Shown here one piece after another: positions 22,943 through 32,930 of a stretch of DNA of 64,000 nucleotides. The stretch is from Polyodon spathula. Lineage: Eukaryota > Chordata > Actinopteri > Acipenseriformes > Polyodontidae. Where the stretch lies: positions 4,182,372 through 4,246,371 of the forward strand of contig NC_054570.1 of assembly GCF_017654505.1 (NCBI RefSeq). Direction: 5' to 3'. The translations under genes were made by a program, and so were the position numbers. Each line of letters opens with the position of its first letter. Position 1 is the stretch's first letter. The notes beneath the pieces are model-generated. The model was not told the DNA's origin. It saw only the letters and a program-made list of their open reading frames with translations, and made no database searches.

Positions 22943-23318
22943 GCTCCTGCGTCCCTCGCTCCTGCACTGCGCTCTGCGTCCCTCGCTCCTGCACTGCGCT
23001 CTGCGTCCCTCTCTCCGTCCCTCGCTCCTGCGTCCCTCGCTCTGCTGCGCTCTGCGTCCCTCGCTCCTGCACTGCATCCCTCGCTCCTGCGTCCCTCGCT
23101 CCTGCACTGCGCGCTCTGCACTGCGCTCTGCGTCCCTCGCTCCTGCACTGCGCTCTGCGTCCCTCGCTCCTGCACTGCGCTCTGCGTCCCTCGCTCCTGC
23201 ACTGCGCTCTGCGTCCCTCGCTCCTGCACTGCGCTCTGCGTCCCTCGCTCCTGCACTGCGCTCTGCGTCCCTCGCTCCTGCACTGCGCTCTGCGTCCCTC
23301 GCTCCTGCACTGCGCTCT
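22943..23318. repeat. 27-bp minisatellite, about 14 copies
   Basis: The unit is CCTCGCTCCTGCACTGCGC followed by TCTGCGTC, with shortened units in the first half. Frames on both strands stay open because 27 is divisible by three. Confidence 0.95.
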
Positions 23319-23460
23319 GCTCCTTTAATTATAACTCTCTGCTTCCTATCTTGTAACCAGTTATGAATCCTACTTTACCACCCGAAAGTGCAATTCAAAA
23401 CAGCCACTTAAAACAGCAAATGATAGCATTAAGTAATTTCTCATTATAATAATACAAATG

Positions 23461-23462
<2 letters not shown>

Positions 23463-23512
<50 letters not shown>
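23463..23512. repeat. (TA)25 microsatellite, Tc1 insertion target
   Basis: A pure TA run of 50 bp that ends exactly at the left end of the Tc1-like element. Tc1/mariner elements insert at TA. Confidence 0.95.
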
Positions 23513-23515
<3 letters not shown>

Positions 23516-24984
23516 TGCCTTGCAAAAGTATTCAGACCCCTGACCAATTCTCTCATATTACTGAATTACAAATGGTACATTGAAATTTTGTTCTGTTCAA
23601 TATTTTATTTTAAAACACTTAAACTCAAATTCAATTATTGTAAGGTGACATTGGTTTTATGTTTGGAAAAAAATTGCCCTAATGAGGACACAATTACCTT
23701 ACCGTTGGACTGTTGAAGGTCATTGGTAAGGCTGTGAATCTGAAGGAAAATGAAGACCAAACAGCATTCTACAGAAGTTAGAGATAAAGTAATACAAATG
23801 CATAGATTAGGGAAAGGGTACAAAATAATATCCAAGTGTTTGGATATCCCAGTGAGCACAGTTGGATCAATAATCAGGAAGTGGAAGCTGCATCACACCA
23901 CCCAGGCACTGCCAAGAAAAGGCTGTCCCTCAAAACTCAGCGCTCAAATAAGAAGGAGACTTGTGAGTGAAGCCACAGAGAGGCCAACAATCACTTTGAA
24001 GGAGCTACAGAGTTCAGTGGCTGGGAGCGGAGTAATGGTGCACCAGTCAACCATATCAAGAGCTCTGCATAACACTGGCCTGTATGGGAGGGTGGTAAGA
24101 AAGAAGCCATTACTCAAGAAGTACCATCTGAAAGCACGTCTGGAGTTTGCCAGAAAGCATGAGAGTGACCCAGCTGCGATGTGGGAAAAGGTTTTGTGGT
24201 CAGATGAGACCAAGATAGAGCTTTTTGGCCAAAACTCAAAGCGCTATGTGTGGCGCAAACCTAACACTGCCCATGCCTCAATACACACCATCCCTACAGT
24301 GAAGTATGGTGGTGGCAGCATCAAGCTATGGGGATGCTTCTCATCAACAGGGACTGGGCATCTTGTTACAATTGAAGGAAGAATGGACAGAGCAAAATAC
24401 AAGAAAATACTGCAAGAGAATCTGCTTCTGTCCACTAAAAAATTGAAGCTTGGGAGGAAATTCACCTTTCAGCAGGACAATGATCCCAAGCACAAGGCCA
24501 AAGCAACACTGGAGTGGCTCAAGAACAAAAAGGTGAATGTCCTACAGTGGCCCAGTCAAAGTCCTGATCTCAATCCCATTGAGAATCTGTGGCACTATTT
24601 GAAAATTGCGGTCAACAAGCGTCGTCCAACCAACCTGAACAACCTGGAGCAAATCTGCCAAGAATGGGCCAAAATCACTCCGACACTGTGTGCAAAGCTG
24701 GTACATACTTACCCCAAAAGACTTAAAGCTGTTATTGCAGCAAAATGTGGCTCTACCAAATATTAATGTGTGGGGGTTAAATACTTATGCAAGCAAGATA
24801 TTTCAGTTTTTTTATTTTTCTTAAAAATATTTCCCAACATAAATCCAATGTCACCTTACAATAATTGATTTTGATTTTAAGTGTTTTAAAATAAAATATC
24901 GAACAGAACAAAATTTCAATGTGCCATTTGTAATTCAGTAATATGAGAGAATTGGTCAGGGGTCTGAATACTTTTGCAAGGCAG
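23513..24984 (+). mobile_element. complete Tc1-like DNA transposon with about 160-bp inverted repeats
   Basis: The left end CAGTGCCTTGCAAAAGTATT and the reverse complement of the right end CTGCCTTGCAAAAGTATT begin inverted repeats of about 160 bp (to about 23672, and from about 24826). They differ at only a handful of sites, plus a two-base difference at the outer tip. TA flanks both sides. The element is 1472 bp, normal for Tc1-like fish elements with long IR/DR ends, and carries an intact transposase. It is the least decayed element in the window. Confidence 0.93.
23750..24766 (+). CDS. Tc1-like DD34E transposase, intact
   Basis: A 338-aa cut-and-paste transposase that binds the inverted repeats and integrates at TA. 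The N-terminal paired-like helix-turn-helix region (about residues 8-110) contains GKGYKIISKCLDIPVSTVG and HQSTISRALHNTGLYGR. The catalytic triad is D152 ([12 protein letters not shown]), D243 ([11 protein letters not shown]) and E278 (DLNPIENLW), with 34 residues between the last two. The glycine-rich box GGGSIKLWGCF is present. The length matches the family norm of about 340 aa with no stop or frameshift. The ATG follows the inverted repeat at normal spacing. Whether it is still mobile cannot be judged from sequence. Confidence 0.95.
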   Translation: MKTKQHSTEVRDKVIQMHRLGKGYKIISKCLDIPVSTVGSIIRKWKLHHTTQALPRKGCPSKLSAQIRRRLVSEATERPTITLKELQSSVAGSGVMVHQSTISRALHNTGLYGRVVRKKPLLKKYHLKARLEFARKHESDPAAMWEKVLWSDETKIELFGQNSKRYVWRKPNTAHASIHTIPTVKYGGGSIKLWGCFSSTGTGHLVTIEGRMDRAKYKKILQENLLLSTKKLKLGRKFTFQQDNDPKHKAKATLEWLKNKKVNVLQWPSQSPDLNPIENLWHYLKIAVNKRRPTNLNNLEQICQEWAKITPTLCAKLVHTYPKRLKAVIAAKCGSTKY

Positions 24985-25208
24985 TATATATACATTTTTG
25001 TTTTATTCTATAAACTACTGACAACATTTCTCCCAAATTCCAAATAAATATATTGTCATTTAGAGCATTTATTTGCAGAAAATGACAACTGGTAAAAATA
25101 ACAAAAAGATGCAGTGTTGTCAGACCTTGAATAATGCAAAGAAAATAAGTTCATATTTATTTTTAAACAACACAATACTAATGTTTTAACTTAGGAAGAG
25201 TTAAGAAG

Positions 25209-25762
25209 TCAATATTTGGTGGAATAACCCTGATTTTCAATCACAGCTTTCATGCATCTTGGCATGCTCTCCACCAGTCTTTCACATTGATGTTGGGTGA
25301 CTTTATGCCACTCCTGGTGCAAAAATTCAAGCAGCTCGGCTTTGTTTGATGGCTGGTGACCATCCATCTTCCTCTTGATCACATTCCAGAGGTTTTCAGT
25401 GGGGTTCAGGTCTGGAGATTGGGCTGGCCATGACAGGGTCTTGATCTGGTGGTCCTCTATCCACACCTTGATTGACCTGGATGTGTGGCATGGAGCATTG
25501 TCCTGCTGGAAAAACCAATCCTCAGAGTTGGGGAACATTGTCAGAGCAGAAGGAAGCAAGTTTTCTTCCAGGCCAACCTTGTACTTGGCTTGATTCATGC
25601 CAAAGCTGCCCGATTCCAGCCTTGCTGAAGCACCCCCAGATCATCACCGATCGTCCACCACATTTCACAGTGGGTGCGAGACACTGTGGCTTGTAGGCCT
25701 CTCCAGGTCTCCATCTAACCATTAGACAACCAGGTGTTGGGCAAAGCTGAAAATTGGACTCA
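25209..25762 (-). pseudogene. Tc1-like transposase, middle and C-terminal part (left arm)
   Basis: On the minus strand the sequence encodes the glycine box (APTVKCGGRSVMIWGCFSKA), then after a small deletion the C-terminal domain with FFQQDNAPCHTS and SPDLNPTENLW. The final E lies in NPTEN. It ends in GYSTKY and a stop. The N-terminal DNA-binding domain and first catalytic Asp are absent. It is a 5'-truncated copy. Confidence 0.85.
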
Positions 25763-26208
25763 TCTGGAGGTGCTTCAGCAAGGCTGGAATCGGGCAGATT
25801 TGTCTTTGTGAAGGGCGCATGAATCAAGCCAAGTACAAGGTTGTCCTGGAAGAAAACGTGCTTCCTTCTGCTCTGACAATGTTCCCCAACTCTGAGGATT
25901 GGTTTTTCCAGCAGGACAATACTCCATGCCACACAGCCAGGTCAATCAAGGTGTGGATGGAGGACCACCAGATCAAGACCCTGTCATGGCCAGTCCAATC
26001 TCCAGACCTGAACCCCATTGAAAACCTCTGGAATGTGATTAGGAGGAAGATGGATGGTCACTAGCCATCAAACAAAGCCGAGCTTCTTGAATTTTTGCGC
26101 CAGGAGTGGCATAAAGTCACCCAACATCAATGTGAAAGACTGGTGGAGAGCATGCCAAGATGCATGAAAGCTGTGCTTGAAAATCAGGGTTATTCCACCA
26201 AATATTGA
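25763..26208 (+). pseudogene. Tc1-like transposase, C-terminal part (right arm)
   Basis: The inverted duplicate of the left arm: [29 protein letters not shown], then a CCA-to-TAG-type change gives a stop at 26062-26064 (GGTCACTAGCC). The rest of the C-terminus is still readable down to the natural stop near 26208. It retains about 20 bp (GATTTGTCTTTGTGAAGG) that are deleted from the left arm. Confidence 0.85.
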
Positions 26209-26515
26209 TTTCTGAACTCTTCCTAAGTTAAAACATTAGTATTGTGTTGTTTAAAAATGAATATGAACTTATTTTCTTTGCAATATTCGAGGTCTGACAA
26301 CACTGCATCTTTTTTGTTATTTTGACCAGTTGTCATTTTCTGCAAATAAATGCTCTAAATGACAATATTTTTATTTGGAATTTGGGAGAAATGTTGTCAG
26401 TAGTTTATAGAATAAAACAAAAATGTTCATTTTACCCAAACACATACCTATAAATAGTAAAACCAGAGAAACTGATAATTTTGCAGTGGTCTCTTAATTT
26501 TTTCCAGAGCTGTGT

Positions 26516-26516
26516 G

Positions 26517-26557
<41 letters not shown>

Positions 26558-26558
26558 C
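26516..26558. repeat. (TA)n(CA)n compound microsatellite
   Basis: A TA run followed by a CA run between two Tc1-type elements. Confidence 0.9.
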
Positions 26559-27325
26559 CAGTGTACAAATAAATGGAAACATCAATGTAAAGTCACTTAA
26601 TAAGGCATTGGGCCACCACGTGCAGCCAGTACGGCCTGTATGCACCGTGGAAAATGTGCCCCACAGCATTACACAACCACTAGAACCCTTCACTGTTGGA
26701 ACCAAGCACTCAGGGCTGTAGAGTTCTTTAGGATGGCGCCACACGTGCACTCGTCCATTTGTCGAGAACATGGTGAAGGATGATTCATCTGACCAAATCA
26801 CATTTCTCCACTGCTCGGTAGTCCATTGCCTGTGCTCTTTGCATCACTGGACTCACAAACATGCATTGCTAGGTGTGATGAGCGGTTTGTGCCCTGCAAC
26901 CCGACTATGGTATCCCGCTCTGTGGAGTTCTCGGAGGACTGTTTTTGATGAAACAGGCTGCTCACGGCCCAGGTTGAAATTTGCAGTCAATTGATCTGCA
27001 GTTGCTCGCTGTTTTGCCTTACACTTCGAATTAATGCATGGATATCACGATCCTGGAGTATGCGCTTCTGCCCACTGTTGCCCTTTGCTGATGATGTCTT
27101 TCCCTCAGAGTTCCATGCTGACATCACCGTTGCTCGTGAAACATCAGCAAGTTGAGCTGTCTTGGTCACTGAAGCTCCTGCCAAGCGCGCCCCAACAATC
27201 ACCACTCTTTCAAAGTCACTGCGGTCTCCTCTTGCAGCCATGCTAGCCATAGTTATAGGCAACCAGGCCTTTTCCAGCATTTTTATACTTGACCCTAAGC
27301 ATGCTGGGATGTTATTTGCTTAATT
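26559..27325 (-). mobile_element. decayed Tc1-like element, second lineage
   Basis: On the minus strand the N-terminal region (MASMAARGDRSDFERVVIVG, then KTAQLADVSRATVMSAW) runs from about 27241. A central block with the first catalytic Asp (MIWSDESSFTMFSTNGRVH) lies at about 26800, followed by the glycine-box region (PTVKGSSGCVMLWGTF). The C-terminal catalytic half is deleted. The transposase differs in family motifs from the intact neighbour, so it is a separate lineage. Confidence 0.8.
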
Positions 27326-27329
27326 AACA

Positions 27330-28878
27330 CATGAGCCACAAGTTTTAGAACACCCCCATTTTTCCAGTTTTTATTGAAATTTAAGCAGTTCAAGTCCAGT
27401 GAATAACCTGAAATGGTACAAAGGTAAGCGGTAAACTGCCAGAGGTTTAAAAAAAAAAGTTTAGGTTACCAAAAACTGAAAAATAATGTACATTTCAGAG
27501 TTATACAAAAAGGCCTTTTTCAGGGAACAAGTAATGGGTTAACAACTTACAGCTGTTCTGCAGCAACGGAAGTAAATTAAGCCTGAAAGTTGATGCTAAC
27601 AATTCCTACAGGTGTTGATTACTTACAAACCCTCTGTCTTTATAAAAGCAGTGTTGGAACAGACTGTGTTACTACACCCGCTGAAGCATTATTTGGACAG
27701 TATTGTACTGCAGGAAGTAATATATTGCTATCATAATGGCGAGAAAAAGGCAATTAACAAAGGAAGACAGACAGACCATTATAACCCTTAAAAGTGTAGG
27801 TTTTTCCTTTAGAGAAATTGCAAAGAAAGCCAAGGTGTCAGTGAGTACAGTTTCCTACACCATCAAAAGGCACTTGGAAACTGGAGGAAACTCTGACAGG
27901 AAGAGGTCTGGCAGATCCAAAGCCACAACAGAATCAGAAGACAAGTTTCTGAGAGTCAACAGCTTGCATGATAGGTGGCTCATAGGACAACAGCTTCAAG
28001 CACAGCTTAACACTGGTTGAAGTAAGCAAGTCTCAGTTTCAACAGGAAGAGAAGACTTCGAGCTGCAGGTTTGACAGGTCGAGTGGCAGTAAGAAAGCCA
28101 TTGCTAAGATGGCAAAATAAGAAAAAGAGGCTTGCCTGGGCCATGAAGCACCGCCAGTGGACTACTGAAGACTGGAAGAAGGTCTTATGGACTGATGAAT
28201 CAAAATTTTAAATCTTCAGTTCATCACGCAGGGTTTTTGAATGCCGTCGAGTAGACGAAAGGATGGTTCCTCGGTGTGTGACACCAACTGTCAACTGGGG
28301 CTCTTTTGCTGGATCCAGTCGGCGACTTGCACAGAGTGGCACCCTGAACCAAAACGGCTACCACAGCATTTTGCAGCGCCATGCAATACCCTCTGGTATA
28401 TGCCTAGTTGGTCAGGGGTTCATCCTACAGCAAGATAATGAACCAAAACATACCTCCAGGCTATGTCAGAACTACCGTAGAAGAAAAGAATAAGACGATA
28501 GGCTTCAAATCATGGAATGGCCAGGACAGTCCCAGACTTAAACCCCATCGAGCTGGTTTGGGATGAACTGGACAGAAGGGTGAAAGCAAAGCAACCTACA
28601 GGTGCAACACATTTGTGGGAACTTCTCCAACAGTGTTGGGAAGAACTTTCCGAACAATATTTGATTTCCATTGTAGAAAGAATGCCACGAGTGTGTTTGG
28701 CTGTTATATCTGCAAAAGGTGGCTACTTTGATGAGTCAAAAATTTTGATTGAATTTTGTTAAACAAAATGATTCCATGATTTCTTTTTTATCTCCAATTG
28801 TTTATTTGTTCTATGCTTTAATTTCAGCGTACATTGAGACATTAAACTGTGTAAATTTCAATAAAAACTGGAAAAATC
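27330..28878 (+). mobile_element. decayed Tc1-like element, third lineage, both ends present
   Basis: The left end (ACACCCCCATTTTTCCAG) and right end share inverted sequence (TTTTTCCAGTTTTTATTG). The reading frame starts at 27736 (MARKRQLTKEDRQTIITLKS, helix-turn-helix EIAKKAKVSVSTVSYTIK). It is then broken by stop codons (28018, about 28120, about 28210) and frame changes. The C-terminal block TVPDLNPIELVWDELDRR with the last catalytic Glu lies at 28517-28762. The right end is cut by the next element. Confidence 0.85.
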
Positions 28879-29495
<617 letters not shown>

Positions 29496-29879
29496 ACACA
29501 TACTGTGCAAAATAATATTGACTATGTTACACAATGCATACACAGATAACAATAGTACAAGAGAGAGAGGATAGCCAGACTGACACACATTGTGGGCTCA
29601 CCGATGATACAATTGGGTAAAACAGTGAAAAAATATCAGTGTGCGCGTGCAAATGTCTGTGTGTCTCTATTGCATCGAGCCTGTCTGTGTGTGAGGAGGC
29701 ATGGATGAGACATAACACAGAGATCCTATTGTAGGTGACTCTGCAGCAGTAAGTGGAATGCATAGTTCTGCTAGTCCCCACAGTCTCTAAGTCGCTTTGG
29801 ATTTTAGTGTCTGGTAAATTATTAATTCATTTAATCAATCTAATTCATTAATAAAAACAGCATCATGCAGCTTGCATTG
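29496..29879. other. non-coding
   Basis: Nothing recognised between the transposon cluster and the purine-rich tract. Confidence 0.35.
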
Positions 29880-30175
29880 TCGGGAAAGGTAAGATTAGGA
29901 GAAATGATGGGAGAGGAAGGGAAAGGAATGAAGATGAATGAGAGGGATGGAGGGATACAGAAAGACAAGGAGAGGTGGGAGAGAAAAGGAGATGGAGGGA
30001 ATGAGAAAGGTAGAGGAATAGATGGAGGAAATGAGAAAGGTAGAGGAACAGAGATGGAGGGAATGAGAAAGGTAGAGTAATAGAGATGAAGGGAATGAGA
30101 AAGGTAGAGGAATACAGGTGGAGGGAAGGATGAAGGATGAAGAGAGGGAGATGGAAGGGGGAAGGGACAGAGGGA
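29880..30175. repeat. purine-rich tract with a degenerate unit of about 30 bp
   Basis: About 300 bp of nearly pure A/G on the plus strand. It contains at least five units related to GGAATGAGAAAGGTAGAGG. Such tracts can form triplex DNA. Confidence 0.8.
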
Positions 30176-30792
30176 CAGGCTGGTTCAGTGCAATACTGTA
30201 CAATGGGTCTGAACCTGGAAACCTTTCCACAGGTAAAATGCACTGCAGTGAAATGTGAGTAGGCTGAATCTGAAAAGAAAATGAATTCATATTGTTGTGT
30301 GAGGATTAACATTAACTTTTAGAATATTAATATTATACGGATTGTACAAAATATAAGAGCATTTCCCAGTTTCCCTCCTCTCTCTCTTCTCCCTAACCAC
30401 CCTCTTCCTTCATCCCATCTTTCTCTTGCTCTTTCCCTCTATCTACTGGCATTGTAAATCACACAAGCATCCCTGCCAAAGTCATTGCAGCAAACATACA
30501 GAAATATCAAACATTTCTATCTGTAGAAAACCTTTCCTGCCTCTCTCTCCCCGTCCTGCTAGTGTACACAAACAGCATAATTACTGTGTTTTAAACAAGC
30601 AATACTAATCCACTTACATTTAGTAAAATTAAATAATATGATTCATTCTAGTGTTTGGTCGATTCAAATTCAACATTCAGCATCATGACAGCCGTTGTGA
30701 GAAACAGTACACTGTAATCCATCCTAGACCCATCATAGTGCAGGTCTTCTCTAACAGCTGCATACAGACCCCTGCATCTCACCAGTATATTA
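30176..30792. other. non-coding
   Basis: Unique AT-rich sequence. No supported gene. Confidence 0.35.
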
Positions 30793-31506
30793 CAGTGGTC
30801 TCCCAGTATAGGAACACCTCCTAAGAGAACACTTTGCCTAAGGAACACCCTTGTGGTGTAAAAGATTTTTCCCATTGTAAACTTTGCTTAAAAGAACACC
30901 TTCTTGGCATCGATAGCTATTTGTTCACAACGGATACAGTACTGTTTTGTAATCTGATATTGAAATGGCGTATTCAGTCTTTTCAAAAGTGGTTGAGGCA
31001 CAGTTGGGTTTATTCAATCTTTCCAAAACCACCGTCACATCACGTTTTGTATCTGATTTCCACGAGCGCACATAGCTGCAAAATAGCATGTAAACAAACG
31101 GCAAAATTTGCAGCTGTTTCTCTTGCTACAAAGTTGGAAATTGTTCAAGCTCTTGAAAAAACCTTGAATTGGACGCAAGTCGACAAGCAATTTGATGTTT
31201 CCCTTTCTGTTAAATAATGTGCATGCCTTGTATATTGCTGCTGCATTTTTTTATGTGTGGAAGGGTGCTGTATTAATTTAGTTTGACAGGTAGTTTATTA
31301 AAGTTAGTTTGTCTGTTACTTTATTATTAGTTTATTAACATATACTTAAAAATATTGCTTTTTGTTTACTTATTCAGTTCATGCCATGTGTTGATGTACA
31401 TACGTTATGACAAGTAACACACACGCATTTATTTATGTTTTAGAGAACACTTTGGCTGTAAGAACACTTCTCTTCGCTCGGGTGTTCTCTTAGCTGGAGA
31501 CTACAG
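30793..31506 (+). mobile_element. pogo/Tigger-like short element with CENP-B-type HTH remnant
   Basis: It is bounded by TA on both sides (30791-30792, 31507-31508). The left end CAGTGGTCTCCCAGTATAGG and the reverse complement of the right end CTGTAGTCTCCAGCTAAGAG are homologous, and both continue into GAACACC. Inside, on the plus strand, a segment reads SLATKLEIVQALEKTLNWTQ and VDKQFDVSLS. This resembles the CENP-B-type helix-turn-helix of pogo transposases. The DDE catalytic domain is missing, so this is a 714-bp deletion derivative. Confidence 0.78.
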
Positions 31507-32418
31507 TACTAAAATAGTAACCTCTACATTATCCCAATTTGTGGTTGATTTGGTCTCCCCATAATATTTGGGGAGCTTGTTAATTTAGTTAATCTTTCAA
31601 GTACAGTGCATACACTGGTGTTCAGTTTGCTTTCTGTTATTCAGGCACCACTGAACGTTTTGGCTGTATAAAGCATTGAGGCTTGGAAGGCAGCACCTTC
31701 AGATGTCATCAAAAGCATTTCAGAAGTGCTGATCTGTGTCAAACAGTCTTGATAGAAGAGAGGGGAAACAAACACTGAATGAACAAACTCAGATTTTATT
31801 GAACTATTTACAGGATTTGGTAGCTGAACATATGCTGTCCTATGAAAGCAACGAGAACAGTAAAACTTTCATTTATCATCATTTTCCAGCTAAACTTTTT
31901 TTTTCTTCTAGTACCGTGTTTTATTTTGAATTAAAGCGAAGTAGAAAACTAGCTTGGCTAAATAAAAGAATGGATGACAATAAACTATCTGAAATAGTTA
32001 CCAATCCCTGTCCCCGAATAGGCTGAACAGGAGTATCCAGGGAGGAAAACATTACAAACAGTTCTGTAAAGAGGTGAACAGAAAAGCACTCGGAAAACAA
32101 AAACACATCTGTCATCAATTCTTTACATAAAGTATTACTTTACAATTCTGATTGAGCATTTATGAAGATCCAGAGCTTTAACCAAAGCTTAGAACTACTT
32201 TGAAAGCACTACAGATCTTAATATTCAAACTAGGAGACTAAGCAATACATGGGAGAAAAGTGGATATATTACGAGCAGGGATTGGGATACACACTGGTGT
32301 CTTAAGGTTTGCAAAACGACTGAAAATTTTCCACATTCAGCAGTTATACGGTTTCTGTGTGACTGCGCTGGTGTGAATGAAGATATCGCAACCATGCGAC
32401 ACTCTTCCCATACTCAAA
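31507..32418 (-). other. degraded finger 3 and likely 3' UTR of the minus-strand zinc-finger gene
   Basis: Immediately downstream of the stop (minus strand) a third finger is still readable at about 32418-32300 (EYGKSVAWLRYLHSHQRSH and KPYNC) but has lost both Cys of one pair and is frameshifted. Beyond it the sequence is AT-rich, with a minus-strand AATAAA signal near 31798. Confidence 0.5.
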
Positions 32419-32930
32419 TCAGTAATAAGGTTTCCCTCCAGTGTGAACGTGCAGGTGTCTTTTAAGGTCACCTAACTGATTGAATCTCTTCCCACGTTTA
32501 GAACAGCGATAAGGTTTCCCTCCAGTGTGAATGCGCTCATGGATTACAAGCTTTGATAAACTACGGAATCTCTTCCCACATTCAGAACAGGACAATGGAG
32601 CCCCTCCTGTGTGATTTCCCTTGCGAGTCTTATTAGAGCCTAATTGACGTGCACTCTTTCCACCTTTGACAGAACGAGGCAAGGTCTTCAAGTTGCCCTG
32701 GGTTTCAGAACTGTTAAAACATGCAGAATGTGGCGTCTCTGTACTCTCCACAGTAAGAGGGGGGCTGTCTTGTAAAGAAGGGATTTTAACTGAGCGAGAT
32801 CCCAATGTCTTCACATGTTCTTTTCGGGGTGTCGTCTCTCGGAGTTTCTTGCGCTGTGGTTTGCCACTAGAAGTGTTTTTGCTCTGGGGTGATGGAGTGG
32901 AGTCGTGTTCTCCTTCATCTATGTTAGAAC
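32419..32930 (-). CDS. zinc-finger gene A, exon 3 (linker and fingers)
   Basis: It starts after a very good acceptor (CTCTCTCTTTCTTTAG, AG at 32932-32931), phase 1, encoding [16 protein letters not shown]. It continues with a Lys/Arg/Ser-rich linker and two fingers and ends at the stop at 32419-32421. Confidence 0.75.

Larger units (their letters stand above)
24991..26513. mobile_element. fold-back element: two Tc1-like 3' halves in inverted orientation
   Basis: The left arm (24991-25643) and right arm (25763-26426) are reverse complements at about 95% by eye, separated by about 120 bp. Each arm is the 3' half of the same Tc1-like family, carrying the C-terminal transposase and 3' inverted repeat. 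The right arm continues through a complete end (to about 26513, CTTAATTTTTTCCAGAGCTG). The left arm stops about 85 bp short and abuts the preceding Tc1 element. The left arm alone extends inward through the centre (transposase middle region). A deletion near 25600 removed about 20 bp of it. Confidence 0.88.

Noticed and set aside
22785..23366. Arg/Ser/Leu-rich frames up to 193 codons
   Set aside because: They are generated by a 27-bp minisatellite divisible by three.
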